Assembly: GCF_040126305.1 (NCBI RefSeq)
Contig: NZ_CP149510.1
Span: 1,499,001 to 1,563,000 of the forward strand
Direction of reading: 5' to 3'
DNA from: Pararhizobium sp. A13
GTDB lineage: Bacteria > Pseudomonadota > Alphaproteobacteria > Rhizobiales > Rhizobiaceae
Length of the DNA stretch: 64,000 bases
The position numbers were made by a program, and so were the translations under genes. Positions 1-8,960 of this stretch are shown here, one piece after another. How positions within the stretch are numbered: position 1 is the stretch's first letter; every line of letters begins with the position of its first letter. Under the pieces are notes generated by a model that had not been told where the DNA came from, made no database searches, and saw only the letters and a program-made list of their open reading frames with translations.

Positions 1-1
1 C

Positions 2-522
2 AACTGGTACATCAATCCGACTGGAAAATTCGTCATTGGCGGTCCTGACGGCGATGCGGGCTTGACCGGCCGCAAGATCATCGTAGACACCTATGGCGGT
101 GCCGCGCCGCATGGCGGTGGCGCGTTCTCCGGCAAGGATACGACCAAGGTCGACCGTTCGGCAGCCTACGCCGCCCGCTATCTGGCCAAGAACGTCGTTG
201 CGGCCGGCCTGTCCGATCGCTGCACGATCCAGATCTCCTACGCGATCGGTGTTGCCCAGCCGCTGTCGATCTATGTTGATCTGCATGGCACCGCAGGGTG
301 ACCGAGGACCAGGTCGAACATGCCATCCGCAAGACGATGGACTTGTCGCCCTCCGGCATCCGCCGTCATCTCGATCTCAACAAGCCGATTTACGCCAAGA
401 CCTCGGCTTACGGTCATTTCGGCCGCAAGGCTGGCCGTGACGGCTCCTTCTCGTGGGAGAAGCTCGATCTGGTCAAGCCGCTCAAGGACGCCCTGAAAGA
501 GGACACTTTGAAGGCTGCCTGA
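2..522 (+). pseudogene. metK: S-adenosylmethionine synthetase, 3' part, frameshifted
   Basis: MetK makes S-adenosylmethionine from methionine and ATP in the cytosol. The start lies before the window. Frame 2 reads the C-terminal domain ([20 protein letters not shown], then [20 protein letters not shown]) up to DLHGTAG and a TGA at 299-301. The remaining conserved tail ([18 protein letters not shown] through [19 protein letters not shown]) continues in another frame from 298 to the stop at 520-522. The family reads GTGKVTEDQ here, so one base is missing at about 293-297. MetK is normally essential and single-copy in rhizobia, so a sequencing or assembly error is as likely as a true lesion. Identity is certain; the state of the gene is not. 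Confidence 0.85.
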
Positions 523-530
523 TCACGCCT

Positions 531-633
531 CTACAGCGCCGCGCGTGAAATATGACGCGCAAAGGACGCTGTAGAACTTTCAGCCTGCCGCATAATTCTA
601 TCCTTAACCCGATTCCGGTTTAAGGAATTATGC
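531..633. repeat. RIME-like intergenic mosaic element (two palindromes)
   Basis: Two adjacent large palindromes follow metK. The first, 531-574, has arms CTACAGCG and CGCTGTAG with an inner pair GCGCGT/ACGCGC. The second, 590-633, has arms GCATAATTC and GAATTATGC with inner CCTTAA and TTAAGG. This double-hairpin layout and the arm sequences fit the Rhizobium-specific intergenic mosaic element RIME1. It lies wholly between metK and trmB. Confidence 0.7.
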
Positions 634-664
634 GGTGGACGCGCGACGGCAGAAGACAGTAAAG

Positions 665-699
665 AGCGGGTGTTTCCCTCGGGGAGACGCCCGCTTTTC
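665..699 (+). terminator. Rho-independent terminator downstream of metK
   Basis: A 14-bp stem, AGCGGGTGTTTCCC pairing with GGGAGACGCCCGCT through two G-U pairs and a very short loop, is followed by TTTT at 695-698. It ends the metK transcript just before trmB. trmB would then depend on readthrough or on its own promoter. Confidence 0.7.
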
Positions 700-719
700 T
701 ATAGGTGAAAGACCCACGC

Positions 720-1418
720 ATGACTGAACAGCACCGCAGCCGCTCGACCGAAGCCTTCTTCGGACGCCGCAAGGGCAAGCCTTTGCGCGCGCTGCAGGCA
801 ACTCACCTCGAAACGGTGCTGCCGCTCCTTCGGCTCGATCTGGCGGCGCCGGCGCCGTCGGACATCAAGACGTTGTTCAGACATCCCGTCGATCAGGTCA
901 GGCTCGAGATCGGTTTCGGCGGCGGCGAACATCTGATCCATAGGGCTGTCGAAAGCCCGTCCACCGGCTTCATCGGCGTCGAGCCCTTCGTCAATTCCAT
1001 GGCGAAACTGGTAGGCCATATCGAGGAGCGCGGCGCTGAAAACATCCGTCTCCACGACGACGACGCCACGCAGGTACTGGACTGGCTGCCCGAGGCTTCG
1101 ATCGACCACATCGATCTGCTCTATCCGGATCCCTGGCCGAAGCGGAAACACTGGAAGCGCCGTTTCGTTTCAAAGGTCAATCTCGATCGATTTGCACGCG
1201 TGCTGAAACCCGGCGGCGTGTTCTGCTTCGCCTCGGATATCGATACCTATGTCAACTGGACACTGTTGCACTGCCGCGATCACGCGGCCTTTGACTGGAC
1301 GGCGGAAAATGCCAGCGACTGGTTGACACCGTATCCCGGCTGGCCGAGCACGCGCTACGAGGCCAAGGCGCGTCGGGAAGGGCGCAAGTCCGCCTATCTG
1401 ACGTTCCGGCGGGTCTGA
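720..1418 (+). CDS. trmB: tRNA (guanine-N7-)-methyltransferase TrmB
   Basis: TrmB methylates G46 in the variable loop of tRNAs using S-adenosylmethionine. The 232-residue protein shows the glycine-rich SAM motif ([10 protein letters not shown]) in its first third and the TrmB signature [12 protein letters not shown] near the middle, followed by the [11 protein letters not shown] segment. Length fits the family. I chose ATG 720 because an AGGTG-type ribosome site lies 12 bases upstream and the resulting N-terminus (MTEQHRS) matches rhizobial homologues; GTG 705 would add only five residues. It follows metK, its cofactor-supplying gene, as in other rhizobia. Confidence 0.93.
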   Translation: MTEQHRSRSTEAFFGRRKGKPLRALQATHLETVLPLLRLDLAAPAPSDIKTLFRHPVDQVRLEIGFGGGEHLIHRAVESPSTGFIGVEPFVNSMAKLVGHIEERGAENIRLHDDDATQVLDWLPEASIDHIDLLYPDPWPKRKHWKRRFVSKVNLDRFARVLKPGGVFCFASDIDTYVNWTLLHCRDHAAFDWTAENASDWLTPYPGWPSTRYEAKARREGRKSAYLTFRRV

Positions 1419-1444
1419 GCGCCGAAACGGAAAATGCTGGCAGT

Positions 1445-1702
1445 TCAGTGAAGACTGACCGTCTTCAGGTCGTCTTCGGCAGCCTTGAAGAAGGTGCTGG
1501 AGCGATTGTCGGTCAAAAGGATCGGCGTGCCATCGGCGCCGAACAGGGCCCACAGGTCAAGGCCCGGATCCATGTCGGGAGCTTCCGGGAAGACGCGCGA
1601 CACTTCCTCCGAGCGCATCTTGCGGATATAGCCGACCTCACCGGCGCCGAGATGCGCCAAGTCGTTTTTCGACAGGGCGGTGCTGACGTGTTTCAATCCC
1701 AT
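1445..1702 (-). CDS. DUF1150 family protein
   Basis: This 85-residue protein matches the DUF1150 family of Rhizobiales: GAGEVGYIRKMRSEE in the first half, then LDLWALFGADGTPILLTD and a C-terminal FFKAAEDDLKTVSLH. Its function is unknown. It lies 141 bases downstream of the small heat-shock gene on the same strand, and the two genes usually travel together in rhizobia, so a role alongside the small chaperone, or co-induction by heat, is a fair guess. It has no signal peptide or membrane segment. Confidence 0.85.
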   Translation of the reverse strand: MGLKHVSTALSKNDLAHLGAGEVGYIRKMRSEEVSRVFPEAPDMDPGLDLWALFGADGTPILLTDNRSSTFFKAAEDDLKTVSLH

Positions 1703-1843
1703 GAGACGTACTCCGTGGCTTTGCGGTGCTTTCTGTCCTGAAAGGACTGGAGGAACCGCAACTCATTGGTTTTCTGCACGAAGTTCGCGGCTGTCTTGGG
1801 TTGCCGGGTACCTTTGTGCAGCCGGCAAAGCATGCCGGCTATC

Positions 1844-2275
1844 CTACTCTGGGACTAAAATATTAATTTTCTTTACCATACGGACGGGCTCCGGCCGGAT
1901 CAGATCGACGGACAGCAAACCGTTCTTCAATTCCGCCCTGGAAACCTGCATGCCGTCGGCCAGCACGAACATCCGCTGGAACTGGCGGGCTGCGATGCCG
2001 CGGTGCAGATAGTCGCGCTCGCCGCTTTCCGCCTGCCGGCCACGGATGATCAGCTGGTTTTCCTCCGTCGTCACGTCGAGATCGTCCTCCGAAAACCCAG
2101 CGACGGCGAGTGTGATTCGCAAACACTCCGGCTCGCCGGACGATTCGTCCCGGTGGACGCGCTCGATATTGTAGGGAGGGTAGCCATCATTGCCCTTGGC
2201 GATCCGCTCGAGGGTCTTTTCCATGGCATCGAAACCGAGCAGGAGGGGGCTCGTAAAAGGCGTAATCCGGGTCAT
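1844..2275 (-). CDS. Small heat-shock protein, Hsp20 (IbpA-like)
   Basis: This is an ATP-independent holdase that binds unfolding proteins in the cytosol. The 143-residue protein has a short N-terminal arm (MTRITPFTSPLLLGFDAME) typical of bacterial class A small heat-shock proteins. An alpha-crystallin domain spans about residues 35-125 (YNIERV, LAVAGFSEDDLDV, LIIRGRQ, ELKNGLLSVDL). ATG 2275 is preferred because the AAGGA ribosome site sits seven bases upstream inside a hairpin that looks like a ROSE thermometer. The open frame extends 39 codons further 5', but only through that leader. DUF1150 follows on the same strand. Confidence 0.92.
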   Translation of the reverse strand: MTRITPFTSPLLLGFDAMEKTLERIAKGNDGYPPYNIERVHRDESSGEPECLRITLAVAGFSEDDLDVTTEENQLIIRGRQAESGERDYLHRGIAARQFQRMFVLADGMQVSRAELKNGLLSVDLIRPEPVRMVKKINILVPE

Positions 2276-2380
2276 ACAGTAGTCCTTGGCTCTCAAGCGA
2301 CCGTTTGCGGACCCGCGAGGCGGCATCCGCGACCTCCAATATGGTAGCTGTGCGTAGCAAGCGCAAGGCGCTTGCGCCAG
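2276..2380 (-). promoter_or_regulatory. ROSE-like RNA thermometer in the hsp20 leader
   Basis: Read on the minus strand, the last hairpin before the ATG (2301 down to 2282) pairs GTC-G-CTT with AAGGAC. The ribosome site AAGGA is sequestered opposite a strand with one bulged G, the hallmark of ROSE elements of rhizobial small heat-shock genes. Further upstream, GCAAGCG and CGCTTGC (2357-2375) form a perfect 7-bp stem with a 5-base loop, with short GCGG/CCGC stems between. The structure is inferred by eye, without energy calculation. Confidence 0.6.
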
Positions 2381-2556
2381 GCGAGGAGGCAAATCATAGT
2401 CCGCTCGCTGATTTGGTAAGGAGGTGGCATGAAAGAGTCCGCCTCTGGAGAGAACGGATCACTGAGATGCAGGTGATGATCGAGGGACAGTCACACTTCC
2501 AGCCTTTCGGCTTATCCTATTGGGGTTCGCAAGATCTCAACAAGGGAGTTGGAAGC

Positions 2557-3624
2557 ATGACTGCCTCTTATGAATACCATATCGGCGTCGACTACCACAA
2601 ATCCTACAGTCATCTGGTGGTGCAGGACAGCAGCGGCAAGACGCTCAGATCCGGCCGGGTGAAGAACGACCGCCAGTCGCTGGGCGGCTTTCTCGAACGC
2701 TACCGCGAGAGCTCGCATGCGGTTGTCGAGGCGACCCGCAACTGGATGGTGATGTATGACTGGCTCGACGACATTTGTGACGATGTCGTTCTCGCCCATC
2801 CGTTGAAGGTCAAGGCGATCGCCGACGCCAAGATCAAGACCGACAAGATCGATGCGACGGTGCTGGCGCATCTGCTCAGGGCCGACCTGGTGCCGGAAGC
2901 TTGGGCACCGGGCGAACAATCCCGAGAGCTGCGCATCGCGCTGCGCGAGCGGATGTTTTACGTGCGGCTGCGCACGATGACGAAGAACCGCATCGTCACG
3001 GTGTTCGATCGTTATCCGGAGCAGACGGCGCAGTTGAAGAAGCTCGGCGACCTGTTCGGTAGGGCCGGCCGCATCCAGTTGGCGCAGGTCAACGTCTCAG
3101 AGATCGACCGTATCCAGATCGATCGCGGCCTCGCCTTCATCGGCGACATCGACGTGCGGATCAAGCAGTCGGAAGCGACGATCCGGGCGATGACCAGGGC
3201 CAATGCCAACGTCAAACTGTTGAAGACGATCCCCGGCATCGGCGAGTTCTTCGCAAGGCTGGTCGATGCGGAGATCGACGACATAGCGCGGTTCCGCAGC
3301 CCGAAGAAGCTTGCCGCCTATGCCGGGCTGGTGCCGTCGACCTATTCGAGCGGCGGCAAGACCTTCCACGGCAAGATCATCAGACAAGGCAACAAGTGGC
3401 TGCGCTGGGCTTTCGTCGAGGCGGTGACGCCCGCCATCGCCAGCGATGCTCAGCTTCGCGCCCAATACGAACACCTGAAGATCAGAGGCGTGAACAAGGC
3501 GCGAGTGGCGATTGCACGCAAGCTTTTGACGATCGCCTTCCAGATCCTGCGTGACCAGCGCGCTTACGAGCCGCGCGGCACCACCACGATGGAAGGCGCG
3601 TCGACGATATCCCGGTTGTCCTGA
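2557..3624 (+). CDS. IS110-family transposase (DEDD recombinase)
   Basis: The 355-residue protein has the IS110 layout. The N-terminal RuvC-like DEDD domain shows GVDYHKSYSHLVV (first Asp), VVEATRNW (Glu) and KTDKIDATVLAHLLRADL (paired Asp). A helical linker follows, then the C-terminal Transposase_20 domain with TIPGIGEFFARLVDAEI, KLAAYAGLVPSTYSSGGK (candidate catalytic Ser) and RQGNKWLRWAFVEA. It appears full length and intact. ATG 2557 is preceded by AAGGGAG eight bases upstream. The frame stays open 84 codons further 5' but that part resembles no transposase. Such enzymes can be guided by an element-encoded bridge RNA. Confidence 0.92.
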   Translation: MTASYEYHIGVDYHKSYSHLVVQDSSGKTLRSGRVKNDRQSLGGFLERYRESSHAVVEATRNWMVMYDWLDDICDDVVLAHPLKVKAIADAKIKTDKIDATVLAHLLRADLVPEAWAPGEQSRELRIALRERMFYVRLRTMTKNRIVTVFDRYPEQTAQLKKLGDLFGRAGRIQLAQVNVSEIDRIQIDRGLAFIGDIDVRIKQSEATIRAMTRANANVKLLKTIPGIGEFFARLVDAEIDDIARFRSPKKLAAYAGLVPSTYSSGGKTFHGKIIRQGNKWLRWAFVEAVTPAIASDAQLRAQYEHLKIRGVNKARVAIARKLLTIAFQILRDQRAYEPRGTTTMEGASTISRLS

Positions 3625-3633
3625 TGTGCGTCT

Positions 3634-3770
3634 AGCGAGCCCGGCAAGACTGGGCTGCGCTCCTTAAGGAGAATGGGAAACCGGGAGCCGAACGCCACTC
3701 TGTGACCGAAGCCACAGGCATCAGGTCACGCATTGGAGATTGGTTCAAGAACCGAACGGCAGATGCCTGT
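3634..3770 (+). other. Structured segment 3' of the IS110 transposase, possible ncRNA
   Basis: Several nested inverted repeats follow the transposase stop. A 9-bp stem with one bulge joins 3634-3642 and 3652-3661 (AGCGAGCCC with GGGCT-g-CGCT). CTCCTTAAGGAG is at 3660-3671. A perfect 9-bp pair ACAGGCATC/GATGCCTGT (3714-3722 and 3762-3770) encloses GGTTC/GAACC (3742-3753). IS1111-type members of this family encode their guide RNA on this side. Whether this is such an RNA, a terminator or coincidence is not settled. Confidence 0.35.
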
Positions 3771-3890
3771 CGCGCGGAAGGAAGAGATTTAGCCGATCGG
3801 CAAAAAAGCTGATCAAACCATAACCGAACCCAAGGAAAAGCCGCCAAACGGAAGTGTTTTGCCCCTTGTGTTCTTTCATTGGAGACCCGC

Positions 3891-4829
3891 ATGCCGAGAA
3901 AGATCATCATCGATACCGATCCGGGGCAGGATGATGCCGCCGCGATCATGCTGGCGCTCGGCAGCCCCGACGAACTCGATGTGCTCGGCATCACGGCCGT
4001 CGCAGGCAATGTTCCCGTTGCACTCACCTCCCGCAACGTCCGGGTTATCTGCGAGCTCTGCGGCCGTCGCGATGTGAAGGTGTTCGCCGGCGCCGACAGG
4101 CCGCTTGTCCGCCAACTCGTGACCGCCGAGCATGTGCACGGCAAGACCGGCCTCGACGGACCCGTTGTCGATGAGCCCACCATGCCGCTGCAGCCGCAGC
4201 ACGCCGTCGATTTCATCATCGAGACTCTGCTTGCCGAAGAACCCGGCACCGTGACGCTCTGCACTTTGGGAGCGCTTACCAACATCGCCTTGGCGCTCAA
4301 CAAGGCGCCTGAAATCGCGCCGCGTGTGCGCGAACTCGTCATGATGGGGGGCGGCTTCTTCGAGGGCGGCAACATCACGCCCGCCGCCGAATTCAACATT
4401 TACGTCGATCCGGATGCCGCCGAGATCGTCTTCAAGTCCGGCATCCCGATCGTGATGATGCCGCTCGATGTCACCCACCGGGTGCTGACCTACAAGGCCC
4501 GCGTCGAAAAAATCAAGGCGATCGGCTCGCCGGCTGCCGTCGCCATGGCCGAGATGCTGGAATTCTTCGAGCGTTTCGACATCGAGAAATACGGTTCGGA
4601 CGGCGGCCCGCTACACGACCCGACGGTGATCGCCTATCTTCTTCGTCCGGACCTTTTCAAGGGCCGCGACTGCAACGTCGAGATAGAGACCAAGTCGGAA
4701 CTGACGGTCGGCATGACGGTCGTCGACTGGTGGCAGGTCACCAAGCGCAGGCACAATGCGAAGGTCATGCGTGAGATCGACGATCAGGGCTTCTTCGACC
4801 TTTTGACGGAGCGCTTGGCGCGTCTCTAG
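3891..4829 (+). CDS. Inosine-uridine-type nucleoside hydrolase
   Basis: This enzyme hydrolyses the N-glycosidic bond of ribonucleosides to give ribose and a free base. The 312-residue protein starts with the calcium-binding signature DTDPGQDDA at residues 8-16. MMGGGFFEGGN and EFNIYVDPDAA are near the middle, and the conserved HDPTVIAYL is in the C-terminal third. ATG 3891 is chosen, with a GGAG site just upstream; a TTG twelve bases earlier is in frame. The ribokinase gene 4 kb away could phosphorylate the released ribose. Exact base specificity (IunH, RihA or RihB type) cannot be read from sequence. Confidence 0.9.
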   Translation: MPRKIIIDTDPGQDDAAAIMLALGSPDELDVLGITAVAGNVPVALTSRNVRVICELCGRRDVKVFAGADRPLVRQLVTAEHVHGKTGLDGPVVDEPTMPLQPQHAVDFIIETLLAEEPGTVTLCTLGALTNIALALNKAPEIAPRVRELVMMGGGFFEGGNITPAAEFNIYVDPDAAEIVFKSGIPIVMMPLDVTHRVLTYKARVEKIKAIGSPAAVAMAEMLEFFERFDIEKYGSDGGPLHDPTVIAYLLRPDLFKGRDCNVEIETKSELTVGMTVVDWWQVTKRRHNAKVMREIDDQGFFDLLTERLARL

Positions 4830-4835
4830 TGCGCC

Positions 4836-4863
4836 AACGGCGCCGCAGGGCGCCGTTCTTCCG
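4836..4863 (+). terminator. Terminator after the nucleoside hydrolase gene
   Basis: A perfect 9-bp stem, AACGGCGCC (4836-4844) with GGCGCCGTT (4849-4857), has a 4-base loop and is followed by a short pyrimidine run (CTTCCGTTTCCC). It lies seven bases after the TAG stop. Confidence 0.65.
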
Positions 4864-4907
4864 TTTCCCTCAGTTCTAGCGCAAATGAATACGGCGGAAT
4901 TTCCCAC

Positions 4908-5162
4908 TTATTGGGTGGTGGTCGTACCCGTCGCAGGTGTGCCCGTCGCCGGCGTGTCTGTCGCAGGCTTGTCTGTCGAAGGCGTTTCGACAGCCGGTAC
5001 ATTCACATTGGCATCGGTTCCGCCACCGCCGCCGTAGATGTCGATAACACCGGTGAACACCAGCAGCGCGCCAATGACCACAAGTGCCAGAATCACGGTA
5101 ACGACCCACCTGGCATTTCCGCCACCGCCTGTTTTGATAACTGTTGGTTCACGATCAGCCAT
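4908..5162 (-). CDS. Small single-pass membrane protein with Thr/Pro-rich tail
   Basis: This 84-residue protein is of unknown function. A short charged N-terminus with a glycine patch (KTGGGGNARW) leads into one hydrophobic segment at about residues 19-42 (WVVTVILALVVIGALLVFTG). A GGGGG linker follows, then a low-complexity tail of Thr, Pro, Ala and Asp built from repeats of the PATDTPATG kind. The topology suggests an inner-membrane anchor with a flexible periplasmic tail. It stands alone, downstream of the chemoreceptor on the same strand. Confidence 0.65.
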   Translation of the reverse strand: MADREPTVIKTGGGGNARWVVTVILALVVIGALLVFTGVIDIYGGGGGTDANVNVPAVETPSTDKPATDTPATGTPATGTTTTQ

Positions 5163-5295
5163 CTCGAACTCCTTCGGTTTGATGTTGCAGCTTCAACGCA
5201 GAAGTGTCGCGAAAGTTCCCCCATAGGTTGGCGATCCGCCATGAGGCGGAGCGGCTCGCTGCCGAACGCCCGGAGCGGTGGCACGCGGCCGCTCG

Positions 5296-5325
5296 AAATA
5301 GAAAACGGCGCCACGCGGGCGCCGT
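5296..5325 (-). terminator. Terminator of the chemoreceptor gene
   Basis: On the minus strand ACGGCGCC pairs with GGCGCCGT (5318-5325 with 5305-5312) over a 5-base loop and is followed by TTTTCTATTT. It lies 35 bases after the chemoreceptor stop codon. Confidence 0.75.
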
Positions 5326-5359
5326 CTGCATCAGTCGTTCTTGCCGGCAGGCCTGCTGC

Positions 5360-7723
5360 TCAAAACTCTTCCCAGTTGTCCTGGGCGAGAGCGGTGTTGC
5401 CGGAAACCTGTGGTACTGCCTTTTGCGGCGGAGCGGCGTAGCGTGCCAGCGCCGGCTTTGCAGGGGCGCTGTAGCTCGCGGCCTTGACAGGCGCCCGCAT
5501 CTTTTCGGCGGTATTGCGCAGCATCTCGGTGGAGGACTGGCCCTGGCGTGCAACATGGAAGCGGGAGACGAGCGTGCTCAGCGCGCGCGCTTCTTCGTTC
5601 AGAGCCATGCTGGCTGCGGTGGTTTCTTCCACCATCGCGGCGTTCTGCTGCGTCACCTGGTCCATCTGGTTGACCGCCGTGTTGATTTCCTTGAGGCCGA
5701 CAGCCTGTTCAGAGGCAGAGCCGGAGATCTGGCGGATCAGGCCGTTGATCTGGACCACCTGGTCGGCAATCTTTTGAAGCGCACCACCGGCGCGGCCGAC
5801 GAGGTCGACGCCTTCGCGCACCTGTCCGGCCGAGGTGTTGATCAGCGTCTTGATCTCCTTGGCGGCGTTTGCCGAGCGCTGGGCGAGTTCGCGCACTTCC
5901 TGGGCCACGACGGCAAAACCCTTGCCGGCGTCACCGGCGCGGGCAGCTTCGACGCCTGCGTTCAGTGCCAGCAGGTTGGTCTGGAAGGCGATTTCGTCGA
6001 TGACGCCGATGATGCGGCTGACTTCGCCGGATGATTGCTCGATGCCCTTCATCGCGGCAATCGCCTTCTGCACGACTTCACCCGACTGTTCGGCGTCGTT
6101 GCTGGCGGTCTCGACCGATTTCGCCGCGACCTTGGCGTTGTCGGCGCTGGCATTGACCTGCGAGGTCAACTGATCGAGCGCGGCTGCCGTTTCCTCCAGG
6201 CTTGCGGCCTGCTGCTCGGTGCGGTGCGAGAGGTCGTTGGCGGCATTGCTGATTTCGCTGGTGCCGGTGCCGATATTGACGACGGAGCTGTTGACCGTCT
6301 GGATCGTCTCCTCGAGGCTTTCCATGGCGGAGTTGAAGTCGCTCTTCAGCTGGGCGTATTCACCCGGGAAGTCCTCGGTGATGCGGTAGGCGAGATCACC
6401 GGAGGAAAGCTGCGACAGCCCCTTGGCCAGCTTGGCGACGATCTCGCGCTGGGTGGCGTTCGACTGGGCGCGTTCGGTTTCAGACTGGCTGCGCTGCTGC
6501 TCGGACTGCAGGCGCTCGTGCCGGGCTTCCGCTTCCAGCCGCTTGGTGTCAGCCAGCTGGTGGCGGAAACCTTCCAGCGCCTTGGCGACCGAACCGGTCT
6601 CGTCGGTGCGATCCTGACCGGAAACTGGAGTGGTGTAGACGCCTTTGCTCAGGTTCTTCACATCGCTCACCAGGCCCGCAAGCGGCTTCTGGACGAAGCG
6701 ACGAACGGCGAGATGGAGGCCGAGCAACACGGCGCCGAGCACGATCAAACCGCCAACGATCATCATATAGGTCTGGTCGACGACCGGCGCATTGATCGCG
6801 GTTTGCGGCACATCGACGAGGACGACCCAGGTCGTGTTCACATCCGGCAGCGCGAAGGGGTAGACGACGCGATCGAAGGTCTCATGGCCGTCATAGCTCA
6901 GGTCGTGGATCATGCCGGGCTGGGAGGCGGCAAGCGCGTTCTTGATTACATCGGCACCGATGCCGTCATAGTCCTTCATCAGAAGGTCCGGGATCGGGGC
7001 GACAAGCCACTTGCCGCTCTGCGAGAGCAGCGTCACGCGGCCGGAGCCGAAGGGATGCATGTCCTTCACCTTGTTGGCAAGCGAGGTCAGGGAAACGTCG
7101 ACGCCGGAGACGCCGAGCAGTTTGCCGTTGGACATGACCGGGTAGGCGATCGAGGACATCGAGTTGTTGTCACCGGTTGTCGTCTCAGTGTAGGGCGCCG
7201 TCATCGCGCCCTTGAGGCTCTTGGCCGCCAGCGCGTACCATTCGGCCGGGTAATCGGAATCGAAGGTCGAGAAGTCGATGCCGGTCTTGCCCTTCGTCCA
7301 GTAGGGATTGAGCATTCCATCCTTGGCGGCGCCAAAATCCTTCTTGCCGGCATAGTCCTTGGCCTTGCCGTCAAAGGCATTCTGCGCTTCGGCAAACCAG
7401 CTGCCGAACGCGAAGGCGTTCTTCTCGACATTGGCCTTCAGCATGTCGACGACGCCCTTGCGGTCGAGATAGCCGCCTTCGTGGCCGCGGCCGATCACAC
7501 CTGCCGTCGAGCGGGCGGCGCCCGCAAGCTCGGCGATGTTACTGGCGATGTCGGATGCAATCGCCTTCGCCTCGGTGCGCGCCTGATCCAGCACCAGCGT
7601 TTCGACACGGTCCTGGGTCTGCGAAATCAGCACGTAGTTGGAGGCAAGAAGGACGAGCGCAATGATGCCGCCCGTCACCGCGATCAGTTTGGTCGCCAGC
7701 GATTTGGCTTGGAACTTGAACAT
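5360..7723 (-). CDS. Methyl-accepting chemotaxis protein with dCache sensor
   Basis: This inner-membrane chemoreceptor controls CheA kinase. The 787-residue protein has a first membrane segment at about 13-31, a long periplasmic double-Cache domain (about 35-300, with the ligand-pocket-type run [18 protein letters not shown]) and a second membrane segment near 320-342. HAMP regions come next, then the signalling domain with the hairpin tip [20 protein letters not shown]. It ends in NWEEF, the pentapeptide type that tethers CheR/CheB. The sensor type usually binds small organic ligands such as amino or organic acids; the actual ligand is unknown. The gene appears monocistronic. Confidence 0.95.
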   Translation of the reverse strand: MFKFQAKSLATKLIAVTGGIIALVLLASNYVLISQTQDRVETLVLDQARTEAKAIASDIASNIAELAGAARSTAGVIGRGHEGGYLDRKGVVDMLKANVEKNAFAFGSWFAEAQNAFDGKAKDYAGKKDFGAAKDGMLNPYWTKGKTGIDFSTFDSDYPAEWYALAAKSLKGAMTAPYTETTTGDNNSMSSIAYPVMSNGKLLGVSGVDVSLTSLANKVKDMHPFGSGRVTLLSQSGKWLVAPIPDLLMKDYDGIGADVIKNALAASQPGMIHDLSYDGHETFDRVVYPFALPDVNTTWVVLVDVPQTAINAPVVDQTYMMIVGGLIVLGAVLLGLHLAVRRFVQKPLAGLVSDVKNLSKGVYTTPVSGQDRTDETGSVAKALEGFRHQLADTKRLEAEARHERLQSEQQRSQSETERAQSNATQREIVAKLAKGLSQLSSGDLAYRITEDFPGEYAQLKSDFNSAMESLEETIQTVNSSVVNIGTGTSEISNAANDLSHRTEQQAASLEETAAALDQLTSQVNASADNAKVAAKSVETASNDAEQSGEVVQKAIAAMKGIEQSSGEVSRIIGVIDEIAFQTNLLALNAGVEAARAGDAGKGFAVVAQEVRELAQRSANAAKEIKTLINTSAGQVREGVDLVGRAGGALQKIADQVVQINGLIRQISGSASEQAVGLKEINTAVNQMDQVTQQNAAMVEETTAASMALNEEARALSTLVSRFHVARQGQSSTEMLRNTAEKMRAPVKAASYSAPAKPALARYAAPPQKAVPQVSGNTALAQDNWEEF

Positions 7724-8010
7724 GAATGTCCCCGCATGGTGAAGTCCGCGGGTTTCAAAGCCGCGGCGTGACGCGATCTATTTTGGGAGATGCCCTGTCA
7801 TGGAGCGCCAGATGCCGACCGACATCGGAAGGCCGCCCTTGATCCTCGGAAGACGAGCCTTTGTAATTGCTTGAATAGCGCGATATTTATTAAAATTAGC
7901 ACAACGCGATCTGGCTAAATCGCGCGTTTCATGGACAAATCAAATGCTTATGCCACAGCGACGACGTTCAGTGTCCTGATTGCGCAGACGTTCGGCCGTG
8001 TCCGATGCAA

Positions 8011-8910
8011 TCAGACTCTTGCATCGACCTCGGCGGCTTCCGGGATGGCCGGCTGCGCACCGGCTTTCAGGCAGGCGAGCGAGCCGGCGACAGCGGCACG
8101 GCGAAGCGCCTTGTCGAAATCGATGCCCGCGTCGAGGCTGGCTGCGAGATAGCCGCAGAATGTGTCGCCGGCGCCGACGGTATCGACCGGCTCGATCTTC
8201 AGTCCCCTGGCGCGATGCACTTGGCCGTTGCGCACGGCAACCACGCCTTCGGCGCCGAGCGTCACGATCACGGTTTGGCCCGTTTCACGCGACAGGCTTT
8301 GCATCGCCTCTATGCGCTCTTCTGACGACAATCCTTCACGGCCTGCCAGCAGCTCGAATTCCGTCTCGTTGGCAACGACGATATCGGCCAGGCGCCCGAG
8401 CCGCGCAGCTTCGGACGTCAGCGGGGCGATGTTGATGATCGAGGTGATGCCTTTGCTCTTGGCTGCCGTCAGCGCCCTTTCCACCGAGGCCGGCGGGATT
8501 TCGAGCTGCAACATCAGCGTGTCCCCGGCGGCCATGGTGTCCACGGCAGTCGTTGCATCGTTTTGGCTCACCGTCCCATTGGCGCTGGCGACGACAACGA
8601 TGACATTCTCGCCATCGCCGCCGACGAGGATGTGAGCGGTGCCGGTAGGTTCGCTCACCGTCTTCGTCAGGGAAAGGTCGGTCCCGGCCTGCTTCAGCAG
8701 CGCCAGTGCGCCATCGGCAAAACTATCCGATCCGACGGCACCCGCCATGCGCACGGCTGCTCCGCCGCGCCGCGCCGCGAGCGCCTGGTTGGCGCCCTTG
8801 CCGCCGGCGGCCGTCGAGAAACCCGTTCCGGCAACGGTTTCGCCGGGCTTCGGCAGCCGGGCCGTGGTGGCGATCAGGTCCATGTTGATCGAACCGAAAA
8901 CTGTAATCAT
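8011..8910 (-). CDS. rbsK: Ribokinase
   Basis: Ribokinase phosphorylates D-ribose to ribose 5-phosphate with ATP. The 299-residue PfkB-family protein starts with VFGSINMDLI and carries the first PfkB signature GGKGANQA at about residues 36-43. The second signature, DTVGAGDTFCGYLA, is at about 250, with the catalytic Asp in GAGD. Length is normal. It sits between rmuC and the chemoreceptor with no ABC transporter nearby, so ribose from nucleoside hydrolysis (the hydrolase at 3.9 kb) is a plausible source. Confidence 0.93.
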   Translation of the reverse strand: MITVFGSINMDLIATTARLPKPGETVAGTGFSTAAGGKGANQALAARRGGAAVRMAGAVGSDSFADGALALLKQAGTDLSLTKTVSEPTGTAHILVGGDGENVIVVVASANGTVSQNDATTAVDTMAAGDTLMLQLEIPPASVERALTAAKSKGITSIINIAPLTSEAARLGRLADIVVANETEFELLAGREGLSSEERIEAMQSLSRETGQTVIVTLGAEGVVAVRNGQVHRARGLKIEPVDTVGAGDTFCGYLAASLDAGIDFDKALRRAAVAGSLACLKAGAQPAIPEAAEVDARV

Positions 8911-8960
8911 CTGATGCGTCTCCCGGGCAGGCGATTTTTGCCGGACAGTGCCCGAGACGG

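Larger units (their letters stand above)
2400..3800 (+). mobile_element. IS110-family insertion sequence (ends approximate)
   Basis: The element carries one DEDD transposase gene (2557-3624) flanked by non-coding DNA on both sides: about 150 bp upstream and up to 260 bp downstream. IS110-family elements have no obvious terminal inverted repeats and often make no target duplication, and I could not find exact ends. The left limit is set by the hsp20 leader, which looks intact up to about 2380. The right limit lies before the nucleoside hydrolase ribosome site near 3880. Confidence 0.5.

Noticed and set aside
2305..2556. 84-codon N-terminal extension of the IS110 transposase
   Set aside because: The extension resembles no transposase, and ATG 2557 has a good ribosome site and the conserved N-terminus.
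6035..7771. Long open frame (578 codons) on the plus strand opposite the first chemoreceptor
   Set aside because: It is the antisense shadow of a well-supported GC-rich gene; the translation has no domain-like sequence.
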